In this document: positions 9,400-20,536 of the stretch, piece by piece | Layout: every line of letters begins with the position of its first letter | Numbering within the stretch: the stretch's first letter is position 1 | Source: Tritrichomonas musculus | Lineage: Eukaryota > Parabasalia > Tritrichomonadida > Tritrichomonadidae | NCBI GenBank assembly: GCA_039105265.1 | Contig: JAPFFF010000001.1 | Coordinates: 5,022,001-5,086,000 of the forward strand | Length of the DNA: 64,000 nucleotides | Reading direction: 5' to 3' | Program-made: the position numbers and the translations under genes | The notes under the pieces: model-generated | What the model saw: only the letters and a program-made list of their open reading frames with translations | Told to the model about the DNA's origin: nothing | Databases searched by the model: none

Positions 9400-10413
9400 A
9401 GATAGAAAAAATGCAAAAGTCCCAATATGTACATAAAAAATATAACAAGGCTCATTAAATTCTAAAATAGCACCATCATTAGAAGATGTACTTGAAGATC
9501 TAAATGTAAGTATTAAAATAAAACAAACACCAGAGATAGAGAAGATTTTGTGAGATTACGAGAATGAAAATGTAAATGATGAATATGCAAATAAGATGAC
9601 GATGAAGAGGTCGGTAAAGCCAGATTCATTGATGATCTTCGTGATTTAGAGTTTTGATGAAGTATTTAAACACATAATGATGCGGGTGGTAGAAGAATAG
9701 AAGAAGAAGTAACATTATTTATGTTGTTTCAAGCTATTTACTCATTATCTTCAAATTTTATCGATAAAGCTTATTCTCATGTTCTGGATAATTGTGTTTT
9801 AACTGATAAAGCTCTAACTAATTGTGATAAAGCAAGAAAAAGATATAGTAGATTATCAACTTCACCTCACGTTTTAGAAAAGATAATACGATGTCATAAT
9901 AATGAATATTATAAAACAGTTTTATCACCTATTATTAATCAAAATGAGATTGAAATAAAAGAAATAGATTTAAAAGACTCATTCACGATTAATAATATAC
10001 GTAAAAAAGCAGAATTACATAAATATACTAGTAACAAAGAATTAATAGAAGACTTATCAAGAGTTTTGAGATTAATAGATGATGGGAATGATACATATGT
10101 TATTAAAGTATATGACACAATTACTGAAACATTCAGTTTAAAGTTTGTTAATGATTCATTTATAGCGAAAACATTAAAACGAATTGTAATTAATGAAAAA
10201 ACCAATGCACATACAATATTACTTAATAATTTATCTAAATTTAGTAAACTAGGAGTAAAATTTAATAATAACGATAAGAATGTTATATCATTATTTCATG
10301 GTTACAAATATAAAATATTAGAAGATGTAGAATTAGAAAAGATAAAGATGTTTCTAGATTTGATATTAGAAGTCATATTTGATAGCAATGAAGAAGTATA
10401 TGAAATTGGATAA
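9400..10413 (+). pseudogene. Virus-like D5-type helicase-primase relic (fossil)
   Basis: The clearest part is a 230-codon open stretch at 9721-10413. Its end, with LFHGYKYKILEDVELEKIKM followed by a segment containing ILEVI and EEVYE, resembles the D5 N-terminal region of the helicase-primases of large DNA viruses and virus-like elements. Upstream, 9400-9720 has weak coding texture consistent with the N-terminal part of the same protein. The helicase (Walker A/B) part was not recognised. The relic is broken, with at least two or three breaks, and looks old. It lies next to transposase relics and may be part of a Maverick-like or other virus-derived insertion. Family assignment rests on one short stretch, so it is tentative. 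Confidence 0.4.
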
Positions 10414-10480
10414 GCTATATCTTTTGCCCTTTTCTTGTAACCATATAATATATCTGTAAAACGATTCTTTCTCCCTTTAA
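10414..10480. other. Short spacer between two relics
   Basis: T-rich, no feature recognised. Confidence 0.4.
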
Positions 10481-11535
10481 TTGCATATCATTTTTAACTT
10501 TTTTTCGTATGATCTTTCGCCCTTTTCTTTTTCATTGAATTTTATTTCCTCATCATGTTTCATCTATTTCATTAATGGAGATGACATTGATCCAGGACAA
10601 ATTTTATTCATACTTTTTGAATCCAAATATGGATCATTTTTCCTGCCCACAGCTAATGCGGCACGAGCATCGTTACTTGTATGAAACGCTTTGTTTTTTG
10701 GATTGTTTTACATACCATTGAATTTAGGGATTCATTATCTTGAGTCCTAACTGTACCTATTTCTCTAATAAGAGGTGTATTTTTTACAAGAAACTTATCA
10801 AGTTCTTTTTGAAATTGGTCATTAGTTTTCCCTTGCTCCCATTTCCAGAATGAGTTCTTGTGATCAGTAAACTTTTCGGGGGCACCCACTTATTTAAATC
10901 CAAGAAATGATCTTGAGAATTAGTGTTGAGAAAATTTCAAAACACTTTTTGAAGGTGTTTTTGGATGGTTCATTTTTATTTTTTTACGTGCGTGAATACT
11001 TTTCTAAGTACTTATTTACATTTCTCTCGATTTCTTGGCATGCATGTCCTGAATCTAAACTCTCAGTTAGACCATGTTCTTTGTGTTTCTTTAAAAGGCT
11101 TGACGTTTTATTATCATGATCATGGCATATTCTGATATTTTCGTTGGCAATTATGGAATTTAGTTCATTCAATCCTTTTTTTCAATGCCGACTGTTTCCA
11201 TGTTGGATGATTTTACATCATTATTTATACCATAATTTCCATTAGAAACACTTTCAAAATCTACTATTTTATTTTGTTTTTGATCGAAAAAAGAAATATT
11301 TGAGTAAGAACCATGCCTTTTATGATTCTAATGCCCATCAATTGATATAGATGATTTTTCTTATATGTTATCTGCATTCTGCTTGCAACTTTCTTTCACC
11401 GTATTTATTACATCAGTTAACACTTGTTTTTGGCAATTAAAAAATGTACGCTTGGGCGGAGTTGGAGTATTCGTCATTGCAGCTTGCTTTTTAACTCCTT
11501 CGTAGCTATTTCCTGTGAAAAGACCATTCATTACC
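10480..11535 (-). pseudogene. DDE-type transposase pseudogene (Kolobok-like)
   Basis: The reverse strand carries one transposase in several frames. Going from 11535 downward, one reads LSLRLMVMNG..GNSYEGVKKQA, then TPPKRTFFNCQKQV (typical N-terminal segment), then SISIDGH..HKRHGSYSN and SSNMETVGI (first catalytic block with DG and SSNxME). HDHDNKTSSLL with SGHACQEIERNV follows (D..D..H block), then FWKWEQGK, TVRTQDNESLNSMV (catalytic Glu) and SNDARAALAVGRKNDPYLD. Visible damage includes in-frame stops (one after QNADNI and one in DGH*NHKR) and frame changes near 11180 and 10680. The pattern resembles Kolobok-type DDE transposases more than Tc1/mariner, but the superfamily is not certain. Terminal repeats were not found. 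Confidence 0.65.
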
Positions 11536-11631
11536 ATGAGCCTTAGACTTAATTTAGGTTTTGGATTCAGGCGTTTTTTTTAGCCTGTCGATCAATTGCT
11601 ATAGTAGTATATACTAGTATATAATGAAGCC

Positions 11632-12440
11632 TTGAAGGAGTGTGTATTAAATAAAGACATTTGCAAATTTAGAGAGAAAAATGATTTGATATACAAAGAA
11701 TCTATCGAAGTGCCATTTGAAAATGTACAAGATAGTTCAGGAATGTGGGAAGTCAAAATAAAAATGAATAGGGGAACTCGTCTTGTTGGAACAATTTCAA
11801 AGAACGATAGCTTTGTAAAAGAGTTTGATATATTGATTGATTATGATGCTGATGTACCTGAAGATGACGATTTTTTTTTTTTTTTTTTTTTTTTTTTGAG
11901 ATTGAAATTGATGGAACAACTTATTACTTAAATTATTATAAAATTGATATTAATGGTCGGTGCTTTTATATCGAAAACACGACAGAATATTTTGATACCA
12001 AATTAATATTAGCGGAAAAAATATTGAACCAAGATGAAATAGCTTTAAAGAGTGATATTACATCATTATTGGATGACTAATATTGGAGAATAATTTATTC
12101 AGGATTTTACAAATCATATTATGAGGATATCCCAGAATTATGCTGGTATTCTTACGATACTAGTTCTAAAAAATTAATTGTATTTGTCGAATATAATAGT
12201 TTATATATGGAAATGTTATTTATATTTAAAGATTCAAATGAAAAGAAACATTATGTTAGAGTTAATTATAGTGAAGGATTTGCAGTACTAGATGAAATAT
12301 ATGGTGAAGATAAACTTAGAGAACCAAATAGAATAAGAGATTTTGAATATGAATTTCCACGTATCGATTTTCAATTAAAAGGCACTGGAAATATACCATT
12401 TACTGAATATTATCTAAAGCAAGTCAAAGCCACACCATAA
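11632..12440 (+). pseudogene. Broken gene of unknown function
   Basis: Two coding stretches belong together by texture: 11632-11875 (begins MKECVLNKDICKFREKN and ends in an acidic DADVPEDDD) and 12207-12440 (MEMLFIFKDSNEKKHYVRVN to KQVKATP). Between them an in-frame segment with IDGTTYYLNYYKIDINGRCF follows a run of about 27 T and is interrupted by stops. The protein would have been some 260-270 residues, soluble, rich in Asp, Glu, Tyr and Lys, probably beta-rich. I do not recognise the family. Its place inside an inverted-repeat-bounded segment suggests cargo of a mobile element. Confidence 0.45.
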
Positions 12441-12600
12441 AAGAGGCTTCTCGGGGCAGGTACCTGTGCCGTTTCATAGATGGTGGGCAGTAGTGAAAAC
12501 CATCGTGGAGAAAAAATATTTTTTATTTTTAAATTTTTTTTTAACTAGTTCGTGTTGACGCGAGGGCCATTACCGTAGCGTGGACCAGCGGAAACCGACT
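12441..12600. other. G+C-rich block of unknown nature
   Basis: Two stretches stand out in this A+T-rich region: 12445-12515 (with CTCGGGGCAGGTACCTGTGC, which has a palindromic core) and 12551-12600 (GACGCGAGGGCCATTACCG and CGTGGACCAGCGG). A T-rich spacer separates them. They do not look like a tRNA or a known rRNA piece. They sit just inside the right arm of the inverted-repeat-bounded segment. Confidence 0.4.
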
Positions 12601-12707
12601 AGTATATACTACTGCAGTATGTTTGCAATGTTTGGTTTGTTTTGATTTAGGTACCATTTATAATAATGAAGTCAGAGAAGAAAAGCTTGCAATGAAATCA
12701 CAAAACA

Positions 12708-12917
12708 GTTAATCATTCGGAGACCTTTAAAAATGATGAAGGTATATGTACAAATGGCATAGAAGGCAATTGGAATAGAATGAAATACTGCGTATCAGGT
12801 TGACAAATGCCCAGCTCAAACATTGACCAAAAACTTTTATCTTTCATTTGTAGGAGACAGAATTACAAGAATTTATGGGATTCTTTGCTCCGAGCTTTTG
12901 TTGAAGTCGTATATTAA
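12708..12917 (+). pseudogene. Merlin/ISXO2-like transposase, C-terminal fragment
   Basis: The frame from 12708 to the TAA at 12915-12917 reads VNHSETFKNDEGICTNGIEG then NWNRMK, followed by SFICRRQNYKNLWDSLLRAF. This is the end of the DDE domain in ISXO2/IS1016-type (Merlin) transposases, where TNxIEGxWxxMK holds the final catalytic Glu. An in-frame TGA lies at 12801-12803. Upstream catalytic parts and ends of the element are not recognisable. It is an isolated relic of a plain DNA transposon. Confidence 0.7.
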
Positions 12918-13530
12918 AAAACACTTACACTTTTTGAATAAAATATTTTATTTTTCAAATTTATCAATAGTCAAAAATTATTTTTATATATTTAATTTAT
13001 AATTGTTGGTTGTAATTAATTAGATATTTAAAAAAACTTCAAATATCCCGCACCCTTAAATGAATTTTAAAGATGTACAGAATCCAAGATCCTGCCAAAA
13101 TTTTGACTTATTTTTATATTTACATTATTTAAATAAATTTATATAATTCATTTTTGCACTTTAATAAATAAATTGATCGTACAATTTTAAGATATTTATA
13201 TTTTTTGTAAAACGGTTTATTTGAAAATTGATAATATTATATTATAATTTGTGAATTTTTATTCAATTTTAATTTGAATCAAAGTTATTTTTTAACTTTT
13301 TAAAATTTTAAGTAGGGTTTTTTCTGATTAAAAAATTATTGATTTCCAAAAGAAAAAACAAATATGATTATATTTATTATCATGCCTAATGGTTTATACA
13401 ATACATAACATTTGATTTGAAAGTTTTTGAATATAGATAACTACCAAATTGGTAGTACCAAATGTTATGCTCTTAAGAACTCATAAATTTGGACCAATTT
13501 TTTGTTATAACACAATCTTTTAATATCTTG
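12918..13530. other. Intergenic region, nothing recognised
   Basis: A+T-rich DNA without coding texture. The only local structure is the near-palindrome CTACCAAATTGGTAG at about 13441-13455. Confidence 0.5.
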
Positions 13531-13538
13531 GTTAAATA
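13531..13538. repeat. Left 8-bp target-site duplication of the Maverick-like element
   Basis: GTTAAATA here is repeated at 20556-20563, immediately outside the two inverted termini of the 7.0-kb element. Confidence 0.7.
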
Positions 13539-13555
13539 AGAGGTGAGGCTGCGAA

Positions 13556-15148
13556 AATTTTTGGTATTTTTTAATAATATTAATACATATTATTTTATTC
13601 CAGAATTAAATGTTATTTATGTTAATTTCACTAATATTTTTTTCAGATTTTTAGCTATAAATCTATTTTTAAAATTGAATTGCTTATATCTTATTATAAT
13701 TTCAATTTTATCTTAATAAAAAAATTCTATTTACTCAAAATAATAAATAATTTAATTATCAATATTTAATATATAGATATGAATATAATATTAAAATCTT
13801 TGACCAAGAATTATAAATCAAATAATGATTTTTTATGATTTAACTAACTATCATCATATTATAAGCATGATTTTTTTAGTAAATTATTGATAAATATTAA
13901 AATAAATACTTATTGTGATGTTGATACCAAAATAAAAACAAATGAATTTATTTGGATATTTGTGAAGTTTACATCACTAACGTATATAGAATTATATTCA
14001 ATATTAAACCTCAATCCTAGCTAAAATTGTAAAAAAAATTTAAAAATATTTTGATATGTTTGCCAGCACCAGATAAGTTAAGAGATAAACTATAGTTATC
14101 CCTTTGGTCTTTAATATAGAAGAAAATTTCTCTTTAAATTGAAAAATATTTTTTTGAATTTTGACCAAAAACGCATTTATTGAATAGCTTTCTTATTAAA
14201 AAATAGAGATCATCTATATACAAATGCAATTTAGTGGTTGAAAAGAAAAAATAATGACGAATATATGAATTATGACATTTTGAAATATCAATACAATTTC
14301 AATTTTTTTGGTAGACTCCAAAAAGGACAAAATCAGCAGGCCATTTATCTATTCAAAATATATCAATCGAATTTGTTAAAAAAACAATAAACGTATGACC
14401 ATTTATCTATTGAAAATCATTTTTTTTTATATTAAAGCATTCATATATACAGCAAGCTCGAGGTAATACAGACTTTTATCGATGATGTGTTCTACATGAT
14501 CATAATCTCAATTCACTGTACATTAATTAGAATATCATATTAGCAAAAAAACTTATTTTTTATATCAGAATTTTTTTCATTTTTAGTGATTTGTAGCCAA
14601 AAGTATGTCTATTAAGCCCAGAAAATAGTCATGTAGCTATTATTTTTATTTGTCTTTGTTTCTGGCAGATATCAAATTGAAATGAAATACTAATACACGC
14701 ATGTATGACCTTGCTCGCAGTAATCAAATGAATTATTTTCATATGAATTGTTCAATTTAACTCTATAGGAATACTTTTGGACAGTTTTCTTTTTTTCATT
14801 TATTATTCATAATTATATAAAAAATGGATTAAAACTAATCCAAATATTATCATAATTCTATTTTAATAAACATTTATATATAATTATTTTATTTTTTTTA
14901 TTTTCATTTTTGTAAAAAATTGATTTTGAATGTTTATTTGATGTAAACTTAAAATCAAATGGCAGACGGTAGTTTTTTCTCTCAATTTTAATTGACAAAA
15001 AAAATATGTTTCAATTTATATTTGATTTTAAATTTTCACACAAAAATTTATCCATCTATATATAATTTGAATGATTAAAAACTTTATAGAAAAACATGAT
15101 CATCAACCAGGCATTACACTTTTTAGCCATGTTCAATTAATCTAAGTT
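13556..15148. other. Left non-coding part of the Maverick-like fossil
   Basis: No reading frame of note. The sequence is A+T-rich with scattered short repeats such as ATTTATCTATT(C/G)AAAAT near 14342 and 14400. Whatever genes once lay here are not recognisable. Confidence 0.5.
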
Positions 15149-17242
15149 CTACAAGCCAACACAAAAGATTGCCCAGTCGAGTTTTATGCAAAATGACGTA
15201 TTATTATAGAAGAAGATATTATTTAATTTGGTCAACCAGATAAGAAACAAATAGGAAAGGATGTAATGACTTTTCGACCAAAGAACTGCAGTTGCATGGA
15301 ATATGAATTGAGGATTCTCTTTAAATCTTCGTTGAGAATTGATTATATTCATACATTTACGTTGGATTTCAGGTATCAATACACCATTAGAATCATAGCA
15401 ATCAAATGAATTTCGCATTGAGCCAGGCATGTACATGATACCTCCATGATATTTGTTGAAGGGATGTTTGTTTCCAGAGAATGCTGATGGATACAATGAA
15501 TTGAAATCAATTCCAATCACATGTGAAACTTTATTTGATGTATCCCTTGAAATGACCTTGTTAGCACTCAAATCGTAATGGAATCTATTGATATTGGTTT
15601 CACCTCTAATGTTGACTCGATGCATTACATTTGAAAGACCACCAGTGATACCTTCTCTTAAACGTTTATATTCAGCTTCATCTGTGATGGTCATTGCAAA
15701 ATGGTTTAGTCTACAGAACTTCTTAAGCTGGATTCGTAAACGAGTAACCTTATCATCATATTTTGAACGTAATTTGTTGCATATTTCACATGCAAGTTTA
15801 CAATTTGAAAGCTCATGTCCAATCTCATTATTAATTCTATCCAAAGTTGGTTTATTAGTCCATGAGAAGTGTTCACCACAGAGGTGACATTTACCTTGAA
15901 TTGGATCATTGTACATCTTCATGAAAGCATCAAAGTCATCTTCTGTGACACATTTAGAAAGGTCTCTTAACGGTTTAGCATTTCCCTTAGGGAACTTTGC
16001 TTCGCAAATTAATTTCTTAGTACGTTGTTTAGCATTCCATTTCTCATCTTGCATGACATATCCCCTAACTTTGTATTCCCACCATTTTTGGGTAGGCTTG
16101 AATGTATTTGATTCATTAACAATTCCATAGTTACATTTTGGATCAAAGTCTTTATAATTCATTGCATATTTTTCTTCTGAAGCATTACGTGACAAAGAAA
16201 GGTTTGATAACATATCTACTCCATATTTGGCATTCATTTCAATGAGGCTATCAATAGGTTTGATCATCATCTCAACATCGTTATCATTATAGTTTAATAG
16301 ATAATCCCAACGAGTCTTGAAACGTTTGGAATCTTCAACATAAGCATCATACTCTTCTTTCGTTAATGGATTCTTTTGATTGAGATAGCTATAGAAATCT
16401 TCGTACGTAACTGGTTCAGACTTGCATAGGATTTCATTATAATTCTCACTATTGATTGCTTCATAAGGAAATACACCTTTTACTGAATTCTTTTGACCTC
16501 CAAAATCTTTGCCAAATTCTTTGAGAGTACCACCACTTACATATGCTTGAGCATCAATGAAACGTAATCCAATCAAACCTTTTTGTATACCTCCACTTTT
16601 GCGAATAATGAATTGCTTCATTGCTGACGTGGTACCAATTAATGAACTGTTATCAACACTCCATTCAATATTTTCAAATCTATAGTTAAGGTATTCTTTA
16701 AAGAGATTACTATCAAATTTTGCTGAATTAAATCCCAAAACTGGTGCATTAAATAGATTTCGATCTAACTTCAAAAGCTTCTCTTCTGAAGTAATTCCAG
16801 TCATATCTCTCAATGCTTTAACCTTATCATTAACGATATCAACAGATTTCTCAAACATGAACTTGATCCATTTAGGAATGAACTTCTCATCTCTAACATC
16901 GAAATGCTTTGTTAACAAACCTTTTGAAGATTTGATACAGCAACTCACTGACAATGGAATTAAACGACTATTGACTATAGTTGATTTACGACTTTTATTC
17001 TCATTTTTCTTTTTCATGCTTCGCAACACCAAAGGTGAATCTTCAGAGATAGGAACAGGTTGCTCCATGGTTTCGAAATCATATGTTATATAATATCTTT
17101 GAGGTTGCCATTTAAGATCGTGTGCTAAGCAATATTCATAAACTGGATGATTCAAAATATGTGGACAATAAGGCTCACTTACCTTCTCTGGAATGTAATT
17201 CTTATGAAACTTTCCATCACAATGTGCTTCATGAAAAGACAT
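15149..17242 (-). pseudogene. Maverick DNA polymerase B, exonuclease-to-palm part (fossil)
   Basis: This part of the element's polymerase gene shows the ExoI motif YITYDFETME near its start, further exonuclease-like blocks (LGFNSAKFDSNLFKEYL and NYNDNDVEMM), and polymerase motif A in GIDFNSLYPSAFSG. Between exonuclease and motif A lies a CxxC...CxxC module that looks like an HNH/zinc endonuclease domain (about 15760-15890). The family copies protein-primed linear genomes, and in Mavericks it replicates the element. It is a fossil fragment; see the element entry for the number of breaks. Confidence 0.8.
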
Positions 17243-17278
17243 TCTTTTTGGATTCTTTCCATGGACAACATAAGATCT

Positions 17279-17540
17279 TCATTTAGGACATATCCATATA
17301 TTCGTTAACCTTTCAACATCTGTGATATACATTATGTGAATCACTCTACCTTGACTGAAAAGTAAAGCACTAAATGTATTCTCAAATGATTCGTCAAACC
17401 ATTGCTCTTGGATATCATAACACTTAGAATCTTCATCATAATCATAGATGTTAACGTTAATACAATGCTTCTTAGCAGACTCTTTCATCTCTTCCATTGA
17501 CATACCTTTGAATGATTTGATTAATGATTGTGCTTCCCTA
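17279..17540 (-). pseudogene. Maverick polymerase region, middle part (fossil)
   Basis: A short coding stretch with NVNIYDYDEDSKCYDIQEQW lies between the two larger polymerase parts on the same strand, next to the inserted TIR element. It fits the N-terminal region of the same gene. Confidence 0.55.
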
Positions 17541-17552
17541 GTAGGTCTCTTA

Positions 17553-18138
17553 CACCTGTTTCACTTTTGTAACGGAAAATTCCACTTTCGTGACGGAAAT
17601 TTTCACTTTCGTAACGGAAATTTTCATTTTCGAAACGGAAATTTTCACTTTTGTTACGGAAAATATGAAATTTTCATGAATATATGATCTTTGTTATAAA
17701 AATTTGTGATTTTAAAGTTAACATCTTTTATTTAATAAAAAATGATTATTCATTCAGAAAAAATTCATCAACAAAAATATGCAATATATAATAATCTCTT
17801 CTTTAAAAAAATTTTATTTAAATAGCAAATTTGTATAATTTATTTAATAAAATATACATATATATGAAGAATTAGTGATTTTTAAAACGAAAAATTTTAT
17901 TTATTATTTGATCAATCTTTAAAAAAAAATTTTCCATAAAAAATGAAATCTATGGCAATATTAGTTGTTATTATACTAAAATTCATAAAAATATTTGAAA
18001 TGCTTTAAATTTTCTTACGTTTTTGAATTTTCCGTTACGAAAATGAAAATTTCCGTTACGAAAGTGAAAATTTCCGTAACAAAAATGAAAATTTCCGTTA
18101 CGAAAGTGGATTTTTCCGTTACAAAAGTGAAACAGGTG
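17553..18138. mobile_element. 586-bp TIR element with inverted arrays of a 21-bp repeat
   Basis: The element lies between TA dinucleotides (17551-17552 and 18139-18140) and starts CACCTGTTTCACTTTTGTAA, with the inverted form at the other end. The inverted repeats are about 115 bp long, and each is made of five tandem units of about 21 bp around a core like TTTCGTAACGGAAA. The two arms match unit by unit with a few substitutions. The roughly 350-bp middle is A+T-rich and non-coding. It sits inside the Maverick polymerase region, so it is younger than that element. TA duplication suggests a Tc1/mariner-like helper. Repeated subterminal units may be transposase binding sites. The open frame at 17448-17687 only reflects the repeat. 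Confidence 0.85.
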
Positions 18139-19729
18139 TAATATATTCAAAACCATGATCTTTACATAATAGTTTACGAGCTGCTTGCGTACGATTCACA
18201 ATATTATATTTCTTTGTATCTTTCAACTTTTGATCTAAGCATATTGCTAAGAATCTATACCAACATAATCCATCATCTTCATTGTCGACTATCAGCAATC
18301 TTGATTTAATAAATTCTTCTGGAAGTTTATCTACCTTACCTGAAACCTTAACTATTCTGTGAACTGTGAATGCTACATTTGAAACATAAATGAGTTTAAT
18401 ATTAGATGCTCCATAAGTGGTATGCTTATAGAGATTCGTTTCAATATAGTACTTAACTTTATCTAAATCTGCTTTTAATTGAATCATGATTGGAATAGTA
18501 TCAGCAAATTTATGACTAGTTACTGTAACAGGTCTTGGTTCATATTTGAATTCGGGATCTGATTCCGGAGAAATATTCTTATCTGGAATTTCAAATATAC
18601 CTCCAATCTCAAATGTTAACTTAAATGGTTTATATTCATTCTCATACACAACATTCTCAAGAAATCTGAATATATCTTCAAGCTTATGAATCTTATTAAG
18701 ATAATACACTACAATTGGATCTTTATCTTTTTCAATAATTTTCTCAACTATTTCAGAATCATTTGGATACTTACGTCTAGTTTCTTCCAATACTGCTAAT
18801 GCTTTCTGTTCATCATGTGGTTGGTTAACCATAAGATTCTCAGTATCAATGTTTTCAAATTCATGACCATGCTTTTCAAAATATTCTAGCAATTCTTGAT
18901 TCTCTTTCTCAAACAATATTTGAGAATAAGATTTCCAATCAGATGGTATTGGATTAAGTTTAGGAAGTGGCTTACGTAAATCATCAAACATTCTTTTATA
19001 ATTCTCTTTTACTGTAATTGCTTGACGCTCATTCTTGCGATCATTCTCAAACTTATCTTGAACATTAATTCTCTTAAATATATCTAATGGATCTTTGACT
19101 TTGAATTCATCACGATTAAAGTTCTTGAAATATTCATCATCTTCTCTTTTAATCTTTTCATTTTTACGGTCTTTTTCAAACTTATCTTTAGCATTCTTTC
19201 TCTTAAATTCATTTAACGGATCTTTGATTATAAATCTTTTACGATCAAATTTCTTGAAATACTCATCATCTTCTTTCTTAGCATTATATCCCTTAGCAAA
19301 CCAATACATATGATTATATGAATCATCTCCATCATAATCCATTTCAATAAGTTTATCAATAATGATATCAGTGAGATTTGAATTAACTGCATTCTTAACT
19401 CTTTCATATTCTGGACTAGATTGCTTGATTTTCTTATCTCTAGCAATTCCAAATCTATCTTTAACTGAATTCACAATATTATCAATTTCATTTTCATTCA
19501 CATTAAGCAATAATGCTAATTGTTTCAAATCACGAAATGTAACTTCTTTTGCATCAAATGCGACATCATCTGCTAGCTTTGTCATTCTTTGACCTTCAAT
19601 TAAAATATTATTTGATAACAAATTTTTCGATAACTTTTCAACAACTTCTTTTATATACTTCTTGAGAGCATCTGCAAGCAGAGTACGTAGTATCAAAATG
19701 GGCCTAAATTCGGTCATTATTTTTGCCAA
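18139..19729 (-). pseudogene. Maverick polymerase N-terminal region (fossil)
   Basis: The coding stretch is lysine- and acid-rich and includes two copies of a roughly 40-residue unit (EDDEYFKxF.R..F..KDPL..FKR.N..DKFE.DRKNE). Near its end is VDNEDDGLCWYRFLAICLD, a segment placed before the exonuclease in protein-primed polymerases of Mavericks and their relatives. It belongs with the parts at lower coordinates on the same strand. Confidence 0.7.
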
Positions 19730-20105
19730 AAACCCTTTTCAAAACACATTTTAGAAAAATGAGCCATCCACTTTTATTCAAACATGACCCCAAAAATGAA
19801 TTACAAAATGAGTAAATTACATTTGGGTACCAAGCATGAATTCAAACATATACTCAAATATGAATTCTAAATACATTTGAATTCAAACATATACTCAAAT
19901 ATGAATTCTAAATACATAAACCTACATTTGGGATCCTAGCATTCAAACATGAGAAAATTGAATTTGAGTATTTAGTATTCAAAATTGATATTGAAACTCA
20001 ATGTTCATATAACATTCAAAACGATTGGGCTCCTAGTATTGAAACATGGACCCAAAACTCAATGCAAAAGTATATCACCCGACTCTCCCCCATCCATTAT
20101 CTCTG
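19730..20105. other. Repeat-bearing spacer in the right part of the Maverick-like fossil
   Basis: Non-coding. It contains a 38-bp unit (AATTCAAACATATACTCAAA and on to AATACAT) at 19839-19876 and again at 19880-19917, plus several looser ATTCAAACAT and CCTAGTATT/CCTAGCATT copies. Such repeats may be remains of the element's subterminal region. Confidence 0.6.
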
Positions 20106-20536
20106 CATCTGATACTCGATTATCAGTTTAAAAATCTGATATCGAGATTATCGATTATCAAGATATCAGATATGAAATGTGATATGAAAATAATTGTAAA
20201 CTTGATATCAATTACCGAGATCTCGAGATCTCAAACAGATTTATCTTTTTTTATAATTGGTATTTGTGATTTCATAATATTTAAAAATATATACTATAAT
20301 GTTTTGATGTTTATTTTAAGATTAAAATCAAAAAATACATTCTTTTTTTATGAAATATTTGAGATTAAAATACGATCATATATTTATCAAAAAGTTTAAT
20401 TGAAAATTCTGATATCAAAAGCTGAGAAAAAAAATTCTCGATCTCTGAAATCGATCTCGAGAATCTGTGTATATTTATGCATCGATATCAAAAAGTCAAT
20501 CAATTATCGATCTCGAGAATCGGAAAATAACAAGTC
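20106..20536 (+). mobile_element. TIR element, GATATC-rich family, copy 3
   Basis: It aligns with copy 2 from CATCTGATACT onward and ends ATAACAAGTC before TA (20537-20538). The first 45 or so bases of the family, including the left terminus, are missing. It lies 19 bases inside the right end of the Maverick-like fossil, so it inserted there. Confidence 0.75.

Larger units (their letters stand above)
11604..12613. mobile_element. About 1.0-kb segment bounded by 16-bp inverted repeats
   Basis: AGTAGTATATACTAGT at 11604-11619 is matched by its exact reverse complement at 12598-12613. The segment encloses the broken unknown gene at 11632-12440 and a G+C-rich tail. The arms include a short internal palindrome (AGTATATACT), which makes a chance match more likely. 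No target duplication was identified, so this is a suggested boundary. Confidence 0.45.

Noticed and set aside
12441-12600. rRNA or tRNA fragment
   Set aside because: No conserved rRNA core sequence and no cloverleaf could be found in the G+C-rich block.
17448-17687. Small protein with NGNFHFRNGNFHFRNG repeats
   Set aside because: It is a translation of the 21-bp terminal repeats of the TIR element at 17553-18138, not a gene.
17551-18140. CRISPR-like array from regularly spaced repeats
   Set aside because: Eukaryotic context, no unique spacers, and inverted orientation of the two arrays. It is a transposon end structure.
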